Assembly (NCBI GenBank): GCA_030068145.1
Contig: JAPJBO010000481.1
Coordinates: 107,766-171,765, forward strand
DNA: 64,000 nt
Direction of reading: 5' to 3'
Origin: Diplonema papillatum
Taxonomy: Eukaryota > Euglenozoa > Diplonemea > Diplonemida > Diplonemidae
Of the stretch, positions 21,474 to 30,086 are shown piece by piece. Below the pieces are notes generated by a model that saw only the letters and a program-made list of their open reading frames with translations, was not told where the DNA came from and made no database searches. Numbering within the stretch: position 1 is the first letter of the stretch; each line of letters starts with the position of its first letter. The translations under genes and the position numbers were made by a program.

Positions 21474-22370
21474 GGAGCCCGGTGACCCCGTGGCAGGCGT
21501 GGTCGGCGAGTATGAGCAGTGCCTCCGATGGGGCAAGGGACACGCCGACAACACCGACATCAACGGCGCAGATGAGGCGGCGACGCGGGCCCTCCAGGAG
21601 AGACTTCCGGTTCTGGACGTTGAGCTCCTGTATCGGAAGAACGGGGTAAGAGCTGTTTGCTGTTACGCCGCAGAGGACTTCCCGCAGCTGGAGAGCCCCA
21701 TTCGGTACGTGAAGCGCGTGTGGCAGTACAGCCGGACAAAGACGGCGACGAGGAGCATACGGGAACTTGCGTCGGCGGAGACAACGAAGGGGAGTACGCT
21801 CCGCTCCCTCGAAGCACTGCCCGGCGCCGTGGACCTCTTGCAAGCGATTATCCGGCGAGCGGTGATGCCGCGAGCCACCCGGATCGCCTGCAAGCGGTGC
21901 GCGGCGCTGGCCAACGCGCAACACGTCCTGCTCGCAGATGATGCGACGCACAACGAAGTGTCCGACATCCGTCACGCATACCCCACCGACCCGCCACAAC
22001 TGAAGGGACTGCTCGCGGACTTTGCAAAGAAACGAAGAGACACGATCCGGCACGTGGCGAAACGCGTGAAGGTCCTGTGCGACAACCCGTTAGCGGCACG
22101 GTGGTCCTCGCTAGTTTTGAGATATCTCGAGTAAATCAGCACTGCGTCTTGTGTGGGGGGCAACGGAAGAGGAAGAAGTGGAAAGAGAAGGGATCGGAGC
22201 GGTAGGGAAAAGGGAGAGTGAATGACTAACGATATCAACGGAAGGAGAAAAAAAAAAAAAAAAACGCTAACCCAAACAACTTCCGCCGGTAGAGAAACCT
22301 CGCCTAAAGAAATCAACTGCCTTCGGGTAGGCTAGTCTGACACTAGTTGTCGTCGGGAAAAAAAAAAAAA
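21474..22370 (+). mobile_element. 5'-truncated LINE copy C, divergent subfamily
   Basis: Begins right after a 25-A run (21446-21470). The frame at 21490-22134 encodes 214 residues clearly homologous to copies A and D but with many substitutions. It keeps the end of the RNase H domain (GHADNTDINGADEAA) and the C-x2-C...H cluster. The sequence after the stop is unlike the other subfamily until an A-run at about 22248-22264, where the 93-bp tail (22265-22357) and a final A13 follow. The tail is identical to that of copy D despite the diverged coding region. Confidence 0.9.
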
Positions 22371-22664
22371 CACAAACCGACGGTGACCCCCAAAACCTTT
22401 TTCAACCTTTCCAATTCCCTTCAAGCTAAACCATTATACAACGACCCCCCCCACACCAGCGTTTTTGCACGTACGTCAACTTCGGGGAGTGACGTTCGCC
22501 CCACGGAACAACCGGAATCTCGACCTAACAGGTCTGAAGTCTGGTTCAGTGTCTGTTGTAAATAAAAGGATGGAAGGCTGAAGTGCTGCACCGGCGAAGT
22601 TGGCTTTTCGTGCTGAGTCTGTTGACGGCCTGTCGGCTTGCGTTTAATGTACTGGAGTTCCGCT

Positions 22665-23135
22665 AAAGACCGGCTGGCCTCGTGCTAGGCGTAGTTTAAG
22701 GTTGTACTGATCTACAAACAACCACTTACGAGCTTGTCAACCCCACCGATTTTCTATCTTCTTCCCCCGTCCCCTTTTCGACGTTGCTGTTGACTAACGG
22801 TTAGGTCGGACCCTTCCCCGGTGAACATCCCATCAAAGTAACAGCGTTGACTCAGGCCGATGCGGGCTACATGGCAACCCCTGCTCAACATGTACGCACG
22901 CGGGAGGCTCAGGGCCACATTCATTGCGAAGGTGTTCGTGGTGTCGGCCGCAGGAGTCTTTTTTGGCTAGCCAAAGAGAGTAGAAGAGTGAAAGAGTACG
23001 TACAGTAGTGAGTAGAGAAGAGAACGCGTGTAAAAGAACGGAGGTAGCACAAACTACCAGGCCAACGGAGGCCACCGCAAAAAGATTTCTTACCTTTTCC
23101 TTATCCCTCAAAACCAGCACTGATAATAACAACGA
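22665..23135 (+). repeat. dispersed repeat, composite copy near 22.9 kb
   Basis: The left part matches 18319-18610 and the right part (22884-23135) matches 10863-11104, so this copy shows that both belong to one longer repeat of at least 470 bp. Non-coding. The element type is unknown. Confidence 0.7.
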
Positions 23136-23772
23136 CCCCCACACCTTGTCTTATGAAAGAGCGTGTTGGCGGTACCCACGGCCAGGACCGGAGAATGCGA
23201 GAATGAATAGGAGACTGACTATCGCGTGCCGTTTCCCCGGGTAATCGTTGCCAGGGGCACCAGGCTCGTGCAGAGGCATCTGTTGATGTTAGACTGGTGC
23301 ATATGGGGAAGCGGGCAAGCGACCTGAACCATCAACGTCGTCGACTGCTATCCTGTCAAAGTCCCTTGAAGGTTTGTGCAACTATACCTCCTGACACCAT
23401 GACATGATGCAGAGGAAAACTTGGTGTCGGTCGCAACACTTACAAACATGGCTAGCCGTAGTTAAAGTGTATAATCATACCTACTACCCTCATACTACCC
23501 GCCTCACAGCCTCAATGGTCAACCGGAGACCCTAAAACACCGAACCTCTAAACCACAATAAACGCTGAAAAGTTACTGTTTACGAATTCTCTTGGAGTCA
23601 GAATTTTGGGAATCGGGCCAGTATGCGATGAGAAGTGAGGGTCACCCCTACTTAGCTTTGCCCCATACGGACGGGGGGACATATATTTAAGTCGTTAAAG
23701 GTAGAACCCGAGCTGATTTTCGAACATTGTGCCTCCTAAGCAAAGACACGTCAAAAAGGATCAGTTGTTGCT
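23136..23772. other. no gene recognised
   Basis: Low-information sequence with a short match (gtgtcggtcgcaa, gctagcc) to the dispersed repeat near 23425. Confidence 0.4.
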
Positions 23773-23795
23773 GTTGGACCAAAATGTTGGACCAA
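23773..23795 (-). repeat. isolated 1.8-copy 13-bp satellite unit
   Basis: The 23 bases are an exact match to the inverted 13-bp satellite found in large arrays from 38.5 kb onward. The flanking sequence is unrelated. It could be a seed, a relic or chance. An exact 23-bp match by chance is unlikely. Confidence 0.7.
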
Positions 23796-23799
23796 GTGA

Positions 23800-26030
23800 T
23801 AGCTGTGTTACGATGCTTTTTGCAAGGAGCCCCAGGTTCTTCATTTTGGACACGATGCAAACCCAGCGCCAGTAAACTGAGACTTTTGCCGTGCGTCGTT
23901 GGAAAGAACGAGCGCAACCCGGTGATCATAGTCAAGAGTCGGGGCAATTCCAAACACCCTGAACGCGTCAAGGGACGGTACTATGGTTTCACGACAGAAA
24001 GACAAACCACCCGAAACGAACACCTGCATTTTTTTATAATCCTTCTGCAACCTCCCCAACCGGTGACTTTAAACAACGACTTTCTAAACCATGACGCTAA
24101 TAAAACGCTAAAACGAGCGAGACCTGCCCCCTCTGCGGCCAGTCGGCAACTACAACTACTTGCAACCTCAAGTGTTCCCAAAACTCACTTATCTCTTTCT
24201 GAGAGACGAGGGCAGAGCGCCCGCTGCAGCACCAACTTCGGTGCCGCCACTCACTGTAGCAGAGCCGCAACCTGCAGCGCGCCTCCGGAGCGACTTACGC
24301 CCGCCGTAGCAGCACGAAGAGAAGTGAGGAGACCGGAAACTCCCCGGAGAGATGGTCCCTGCACTCTAACTCTCTCTCTCTTTCTTTTTTTCGTATGTGA
24401 ATGTTGCGATCACACGAAAATCATCGACACATTGGTCTACGAACCCATTCTGCAGCGCGGAGACTGGAGGAATCGCACAAGCTTTTTGCAACTGCGCACG
24501 GGCGCTTACATGAACGAGCAACTCGACGTGGTCCTTCTTTGCACCATTTCTTCTGAACCGGCCTCTCGAGCCAGCCCTGGCGCGCGTGAAAGTTAAAACT
24601 CCAGGGGTTTACAGTCACCGCGACTGCTTGCCAGAAAAGATATCGCATCGCGTGGCCGCGATGAGTGGGTACATGACCAGAGCGTGTCGGTAAGCACTTT
24701 GTTGTCGATCATTGGTACCCTACGCACGATAGGCTCTTTTCAGCATAGCTTGCCACGCCATGCTTGCTGGTCTGTCTGTGCCTTTTGTAGTTGACACTGC
24801 AAACTGCTCTGTGCATGACTGCAAGAATGAAACGCAGAACGCATCTTGGGAAATACCTATCGAATTACATTGCGTAGGGGCCAGATGAACATACCCGGTG
24901 GCTTGGTGCCGTGTGACTGCGCTGCCCGCGCCGCAGGTGATACAAACGAATGAAGCCCGCACAGCAGGGTGTGCAAACAAGGTGATGCAAAAAGAGAAAA
25001 CACGAAGCAACCAGCGCGGGCGAACCAGCGAGATGCAAGGGCAAGAGAAGGAGGGGGACCGAGCCTCTGGACGCGGCCCAGAGGCCCGGGCCAAAGAAAG
25101 TCTGGACCCGGTGATGGGGCTTTCACCGGAGGGGCGCTCGCACTCAAAATCCGCCTTGTAGAGTTCGGGTTTACAACGATGATTTCTGTCAGGAAGTAAA
25201 CTCAGGGTTGATGACCAGATTCAAGGGCTTTCGAGAATCTACCACTGGAACCAGGCAACTAAGGTCCCAGCAAACTCAGCACAGAGCAGCTGGGACGCGA
25301 GTTGAGACCAATCAACGAGACCAATCAAAAAGCACGTTTTCTGCAGTGTGGCTCCAATTCAGTTTCTTTCTTTTCAGCTTTCGAGCCAGGTTCAAAGAAA
25401 GCCCTCTCTCTGCTCTCCTTTTCCTATCAGGTTCAAAAAGAAAGCGCCGGATAATCAGCATTGACGGTTCCCAGGCGTACAATCAGTTTGTGTGCACTAG
25501 CGATCCTGAGCCTCTCCCACTCCAGCCATACATCGCGAGAACATGAACAATACTTAAGCGCCACGGTGTTGCCCTGTATTCGACTAAGTGACGACAAAGA
25601 CAAAGGAACGAAATACAAAAGCTATTCCAACTGCAAGGCAAGGCGTACCTGCGAACCGTTGGGATCCTGAGAGTGCAGTGCCAGGCCTGCGGGCGCGGTG
25701 TCACCTGTCTCTCGCACTCCGAGCCGTCCGCCTGAATTTCTTCACCCAATGCTGGAACCAAGGCGGACCAAGCTGGTCCCCCCATTGCAGCCGGTTGCCT
25801 TATGTGCGCTTCTCGGTTTGAAGTCGTCTCCGTCGAGGAACGGAAGGATGCGAGCGGGATCTGTCGAAGGAGGGAGCACCTCCGGTCCTCCCGAGCTGGG
25901 GGACTGAGGCCGAGTTGTTTAGTGGGGTGGGGGGTGGGTTCAATGTAGCCTCTCTGTCTTTTCTTCGCAATGCCGCGGAGCAATACGCAGCTGTGTACGT
26001 TGAACTGCCTTGCGTTTCCATTCTGGTTAT
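23800..26030. other. no gene recognised
   Basis: The longest frame (23727-24596, +, 289 residues) is Arg/Ser/Pro-rich, has no domain and starts across the satellite relic, so it is not called. The remainder carries only short frames. Confidence 0.4.
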
Positions 26031-26035
26031 CAACA

Positions 26036-26955
26036 TCACGGATAAAAGAGGGAGGCAATTCGGGCCACTGCCCGTGACGGCAGGTAAACAGGTTTGTGTA
26101 CAGGGATGAGAATCTCGTCCCTCGAACTGCTCAGCAGCTCCCTCAACGGGCTATAGCAATTTTCGACTCGGCGGAAGCCGATGCTCTCAAGACGCGGAAT
26201 GGTGCCATGTTGTCTCGAGGGAAGATCTGACGGGTTGGTTTTGGAATCTACTCGTTCTAGCCAAACTGATGGACACCCATCCCGTATGGCCTCGGCCCAG
26301 AAAACCTCTGCCATGACTGAGAATGTCTCGCTTGAAGAGTGGCCATTGACTAGCGTACCTTGGGTACAGGTGTTGTCCATAAATTACCGTTGGGGTATGT
26401 CGCGTCTAGTGGCGTCTGGTGCTATTTTTGAAAGCAGACCGTGTGCTCTGTGTACAAGGGCTTGGGCCATCAGAACTGCTTCTGTGTCGAAGAACTGGAT
26501 CATGCCTGCATCTCCCAGAGACACCTCGCGGTGCGCCCCCTTTGGAATGGCGGAATTTGCACTGCCGTAGAAGAGCAGCTTGCGTTCTTTGTACATCACG
26601 CAGAACCCAAGCTGGAAAGGGCCTGTGAAAATGATGAGAGGATGCAAAGCGGATCCGACCCGCTCAATTTGGATGACACACTCAAAGTCGGAAAATTCGG
26701 GCGGCATCCAGCCACCATATCACTGCTGCTCGGAGTCTTTCGCCCAGGTCTTCCCTGCCGGACTTCGAATGCTGTGTTTTCCGTATTGGATGGACGTGGG
26801 CCCTTCCCACCGCTCCGGCCATCTGCTGTTGCGCGCATCCAAACGGCCAGCTTCCCCGCCTGCTTTCCCCGCCTGCTGGGTGTCATCTTTCCGTCATGGA
26901 GGAAGACACTGATTGCTGTCAACATTCGCTCCGCTCTTCCCGGAGTCAAGCTCAA
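26036..26955 (-). pseudogene. RT/RNase H remnant of a retroelement
   Basis: Reading on the minus strand in at least two phases, the order is as follows. First comes a thumb-like segment (about 26950-26870, RAERMLTAISVF then AGKL) resembling the RT-RNase H connection of the YR elements here. Next is FFDTEAVLMAQAL around 26470 (RNase H glutamate). Then comes MDNTCTQGTL at 26380 (second aspartate) and finally NPSDLPSR at about 26230 (last aspartate). The frame breaks near 26385 and 26700, so the copy is inactive. A DIRS-like or other order of retroelement cannot be settled. Confidence 0.6.
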
Positions 26956-26989
26956 TCTAATCTGGCCTTGTCGTCTTACGTCGATCTGG

Positions 26990-27050
26990 ACGTCAAGGTA
27001 TGGGATGACAAATCTCTTCGTCGGAGCTGAACGTGAGCATAGTACGTGCG
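26990..27050 (+). repeat. partial copy of the hAT-MITE internal repeat
   Basis: The stretch aatctcttcgtcggagctga followed by acgtgagca matches the internal repeats of the MITE at about 28022 and 28207, yet it lies outside that element. It is probably part of an older related insertion. Confidence 0.55.
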
Positions 27051-27093
27051 CTCGGCTAAAGACCGGCGCGGGGCGAGACTGGAGGCAGCAGTA

Positions 27094-27317
27094 AAATTTC
27101 GGGAAAGTAAAGTTCGGGCGATGCTAAGTTCTGGTGAAGCTCAGTTCGGACGACGATAAGTTCGAGTGATGCTAAGTTCGGGCGAAAGCTCAGCACAGCT
27201 CGGGCGCAGCTGAGTTCGGGCGAAGCAACGCTCGGGCGAAGCTAAGTTCTGGTGAAGCAAAGTTCGGGCGATGCTAAGTTCTGGTGAAGCAGTGTTTGGG
27301 CGAAGCAACGCTCGGAC
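27094..27317 (+). repeat. 16-bp minisatellite, left part
   Basis: About 14 degenerate units of gctaagttcgggcgaa. The array is interrupted by a hAT MITE and resumes at 28395. Confidence 0.85.
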
Positions 27318-28394
27318 CAGTGTGGGGGCTGGCACCGGTGCTGGCCGGTGCCCGGTGCTGAGCACCAGCACCGGGCACCGCGGTGCTGGCGGTGCTCTCC
27401 GGTGCTGGAAAAAATAATTTCGGTTTTAACACCTCAAAAAGCTCAAAAAAACGAAAAAAGCGTTGAAATCATCGTTTGGGCCTCGTTCTCGGGGTTTTGA
27501 GCAGAAATCTTTTGAGTTGCACCCCCCCCACGCTCCCCCATTGAGTCTGGGTCGCAGTGGGTGCTTCCCCATTACGACTGTGGGCCTGATCCTGGCTCCT
27601 GGAAGCCGGTCCACAGTACCAGACCTTTTTCGACGACTTTTTGCTCGAGATCAGCTCCGATGAAGAGATCGGTGGATAATAGACCCGGGGGCCAAAGAGT
27701 TGGTACGTGGTTCGTCGAGCCAGGGACCGGGACGTGGATCCGCGTGAAAACGGAAATCGTGGAAATCGAAGTTTCCATTTCAGATTTCCTGGTTCAAATG
27801 CCTGTGCACGTGAAATTATCAATTCCCGCAGGGCGCGTTTTTTGACATTTGACCCCGACGAAACAACACTATTGCACTAGTAGTTTTGACCGTTTTGGCG
27901 TGATTCTGTGATGCAAAGTTTTGCATTCCGCGGTGTAGTTTTCATGCCTGGTGCCCTGAACATCGGAAAGCCTCAACGAACCACGCACATACTATGGGTT
28001 CCCTGGGTCCATTTTGCACAAATCTCCTCATCGGAGCTGAACGTGAGCATAAAGTCGACGAGAAAGGTCTGCTCTACGGACCAGCACAAGAATGTCACAA
28101 AACAGGGGATTTATCATTGCAAAACTGGCGGGTTCCTTTATCCGCCGTAACCCGGTGCTCTTTACCTCGTACGAACCCAAGAAACGCGCACATACTATTT
28201 GGTCGCCGGATCCATTTCTCACGGCTCTCTTCATCGGAGCTGCTCGCGAGCAAAAACTCGTTGAAAAGGTCTGCTACGGGGTGGTTGAAGTAAAATACCA
28301 GACCCAGCACCGGAGAGCACCGGAGAGCACCGGAGAGCACCGGCCGGTGCTCTCCGGTGCCAGCACCGGTGCTGTGGTGCCAGCCCCCACACTG
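27318..28394. mobile_element. hAT MITE, 1077 bp, inserted in the 16-bp minisatellite
   Basis: The inverted ends CAGTGTGGGGGCTGGCACC (27318-27336 and inverted at 28376-28394) are perfect. The flanks share CTCGGAC (27311-27317 and 28395-28401), or GCTCGGAC if the last G of the element is counted as flank. Arrays of ccggtgctct follow the left end and occur inverted before the right end, giving foldback character. The interior has three copies of a 100-bp unit (about 27600-27740 inverted, 27990-28100 and 28185-28290 direct) with the core atcggagctg...gagca and aaaggtctg. No transposase is present. Confidence 0.88.
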
Positions 28395-28608
28395 CTCGGA
28401 CGAAGCTAAGTTCGGCGAAGCAAAGTTCGGGCGAAACAAAGTTCAGGGGGCGATGCTGGGTTCTGGTGAAGCAAGCTTGGGCGAAGCAATGTTTGGGTGA
28501 AGCAGAGTTCGGGCGAAGCAACGCTCGGACGAAGCTAAGTTCGGCGAAGCAAAGTCGGGCGAAGCTAAGTTCTGGCGAAGCTAAGTTCGGGCGAAGCTAA
28601 GTTCTGCA
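28395..28608 (+). repeat. 16-bp minisatellite, right part
   Basis: Continuation of the array at 27094 with the same gaagctaagttcggg units and several shortened units. Confidence 0.85.
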
Positions 28609-28743
28609 CCACGTACTTGTCATGCGTATGACAAGTACAATGACAAGTACAATCCATGACAAGTAGGTACTTGTCATATGACAAGTAAGTACTTGGCATA
28701 TGACAAGCACATACTTGTCATATGACAATGTCATATGACAAGT
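28609..28743. repeat. cluster of tacttgtcatatgacaagta palindromes
   Basis: Six or more perfect or near-perfect palindromes built from acttgtca/tgacaagt lie back to back, some with one base changed. The cluster directly follows the 16-bp minisatellite. It could be a palindromic microsatellite or protein-binding sites. No direct evidence separates these. Confidence 0.8.
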
Positions 28744-28983
28744 TTTGTGAAGGAATTACTCTAGTCTCGCATACAATTGGCTGAGAAAAGTATGTATCAC
28801 TCATTCAAAACGTGTCACAGATTATTTTGCTTCCTCATTTCCGCCATGTTTAGGTCAAATTTTGAGCAAAATTCGGAAAAGAAAATTGGGATGGAAAGAG
28901 CTATCCACGGCAAGTATCGGCACCTTTTTGGAACTCGATATAGCCAAAAAGTGACGGGGCTCTTATTATTTACGCACAGCCGG

Positions 28984-29050
28984 TTTGTTTGTGCGTATGT
29001 GCTATCACCTGTATGGTAATTTCCACAGTACGCTGCCAACCGTCACTTTT
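28984..29050 (-). repeat. dispersed ~80-bp repeat, copy 4
   Basis: Minus-strand copy with acggttggcagcgta and the acgcacaaacaaa end. Confidence 0.5.
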
Positions 29051-29133
29051 CGATAATGACAACCGCGGTTGTTACCATAAGAAATCTGACCCCCAGATGG
29101 CACTTTAGACGTTTTTGGGCCGATTTTCGGTCC

Positions 29134-29207
29134 TCAAAAAAACACTCCTCGGAGGAATCGACCCCAGAACCACAAGTGGGCGTGCTACCCGTTAGACCAC
29201 GGGCGAA
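29134..29207 (-). pseudogene. tRNA-like relic
   Basis: On the minus strand there is a perfect box A (TGGTCTAACGG, 29199-29189), a one-mismatch box B (GGGTCGATTCC, 29164-29154) and a T7 run beyond. The boxes are 35 bases apart rather than about 44 and no cloverleaf forms, so it is a truncated tRNA-derived sequence. Another orphan box B is at 29344-29354 (-). Confidence 0.5.
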
Positions 29208-29409
29208 AAAAACGCGGGCGATTTCATTTTCTGTATTTGAACCATCCTTCCGGTGGTTCGCGTGCCCCGTCAGGAAATCTGCGGTTTGACCACCACTGTA
29301 AGCAGAACACGCACTACGAGCTCCAAAACGCTCGACGCCGCGAGGAATCGAACCAGCGACCATTTTGGTGGTTTGCGAGGGAAGAAGAGAAAAATATTTT
29401 CGGATTGGG

Positions 29410-29664
29410 GGGCTCCTGGTCTAGTGGTTAGGACGTCGGATTATTATCCCATTTATCCCATTCGACCGCGGTTCGATTCCTCCTCAACCACTATTTCAGG
29501 TGTTCAGGGATTGGCTCCTGAATGCAACTCCTAGCCCAGTCTCTGTAAAAAACGGCTGCACAGGTTGACCGTGTGGGTGCCAAAGTGGCCCGAATACGAT
29601 CCAGGGAGAGGCGACTACCATAGAAAATGGGTACCCTGAAACGTTTACCCAAAAAAAAAAAAAA
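29410..29664 (+). mobile_element. tRNA-derived SINE, ~255 bp
   Basis: The head at 29410-29483 carries a perfect box A (29417-29427, TGGTCTAGTGG) and a perfect box B (29470-29480, GGTTCGATTCC). It has a possible anticodon stem GTCGG/TCGAC enclosing 22 bases, but no pairing acceptor stem, so it is not a working tRNA. An unrelated body of about 170 bp follows and ends in a 14-A tail (29651-29664). Head, body and A-tail is the standard SINE layout. A second copy was not found in this window. Confidence 0.6.
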
Positions 29665-29919
29665 GGATTTTTTTAGTTCGGGCCACCAGGGCACCTTACT
29701 CCACTCCTCTGAGGTCCCCTGATGGGGATGGTTGGGAGACCATACAATCAAGTATGGAAGCCATCCTTTACTGCGGAGCAATTTCCGCTAGCAGTACAAG
29801 TACTGTGTGAACTAGAGCTTTCATCTGGGAGTTCATCCCCAAACGCCTGGAGAAGTTGGCCAGCCAGGGAATCGAAGGAAGGTGCCTGATGGAAAAAAAA
29901 AAAAAAAAGAAGGATTTTT
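29663..29919 (+). mobile_element. LINE 3' fragment with A16 tail and 10-bp target duplication
   Basis: The unit ends aaggaaggtgcctgatg-g then A16 (29893-29908). The 10-bp word aaggattttt flanks it at 29663-29672 and 29910-29919. The same 17-bp terminal word ends the large minus-strand LINE at 53.68 kb. The insertion lies 12 nt upstream of a tRNA-like sequence. The 5' part is truncated and has no coding capacity. Confidence 0.7.
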
Positions 29920-29920
29920 G

Positions 29921-29998
29921 GCACAAGTAGCATAGCCGTCAGTGCACTCAACCATGACTCTTTTGGTCGCCGGTTCGAGTCCCACTTTGGGTGTTTTT
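29921..29998 (+). pseudogene. tRNA-like sequence with Pol III terminator
   Basis: Perfect box A (TAGCATAGCCG, 29928-29938) and perfect box B (GGTTCGAGTCC, 29972-29982) at the standard 44-base spacing, followed by a T-run from 29990. The D stem can form, but the acceptor and T stems do not pair and the anticodon loop is irregular. It is a tRNA pseudogene or SINE head that may still be transcribed. Confidence 0.6.
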
Positions 29999-30086
29999 TT
30001 TTCTCGAAAAATTATTCGTCGTTTCCGCCAGGAGGAGGCACAATTTTGAGATTTTCGCCAAATTTTTGAGGAATCGCGTAGTTCTG

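Noticed and set aside
23727-24596. 289-codon plus-strand frame
   Set aside because: Starts across a satellite fragment, is low complexity and has no domain or homologous copy in the window.
29410-29483. Functional intron-containing tRNA-Ile(UAU)
   Set aside because: Boxes A and B and an anticodon stem around a TAT triplet are present, but the acceptor stem does not pair and the T stem has two mismatches. Read as a SINE head.
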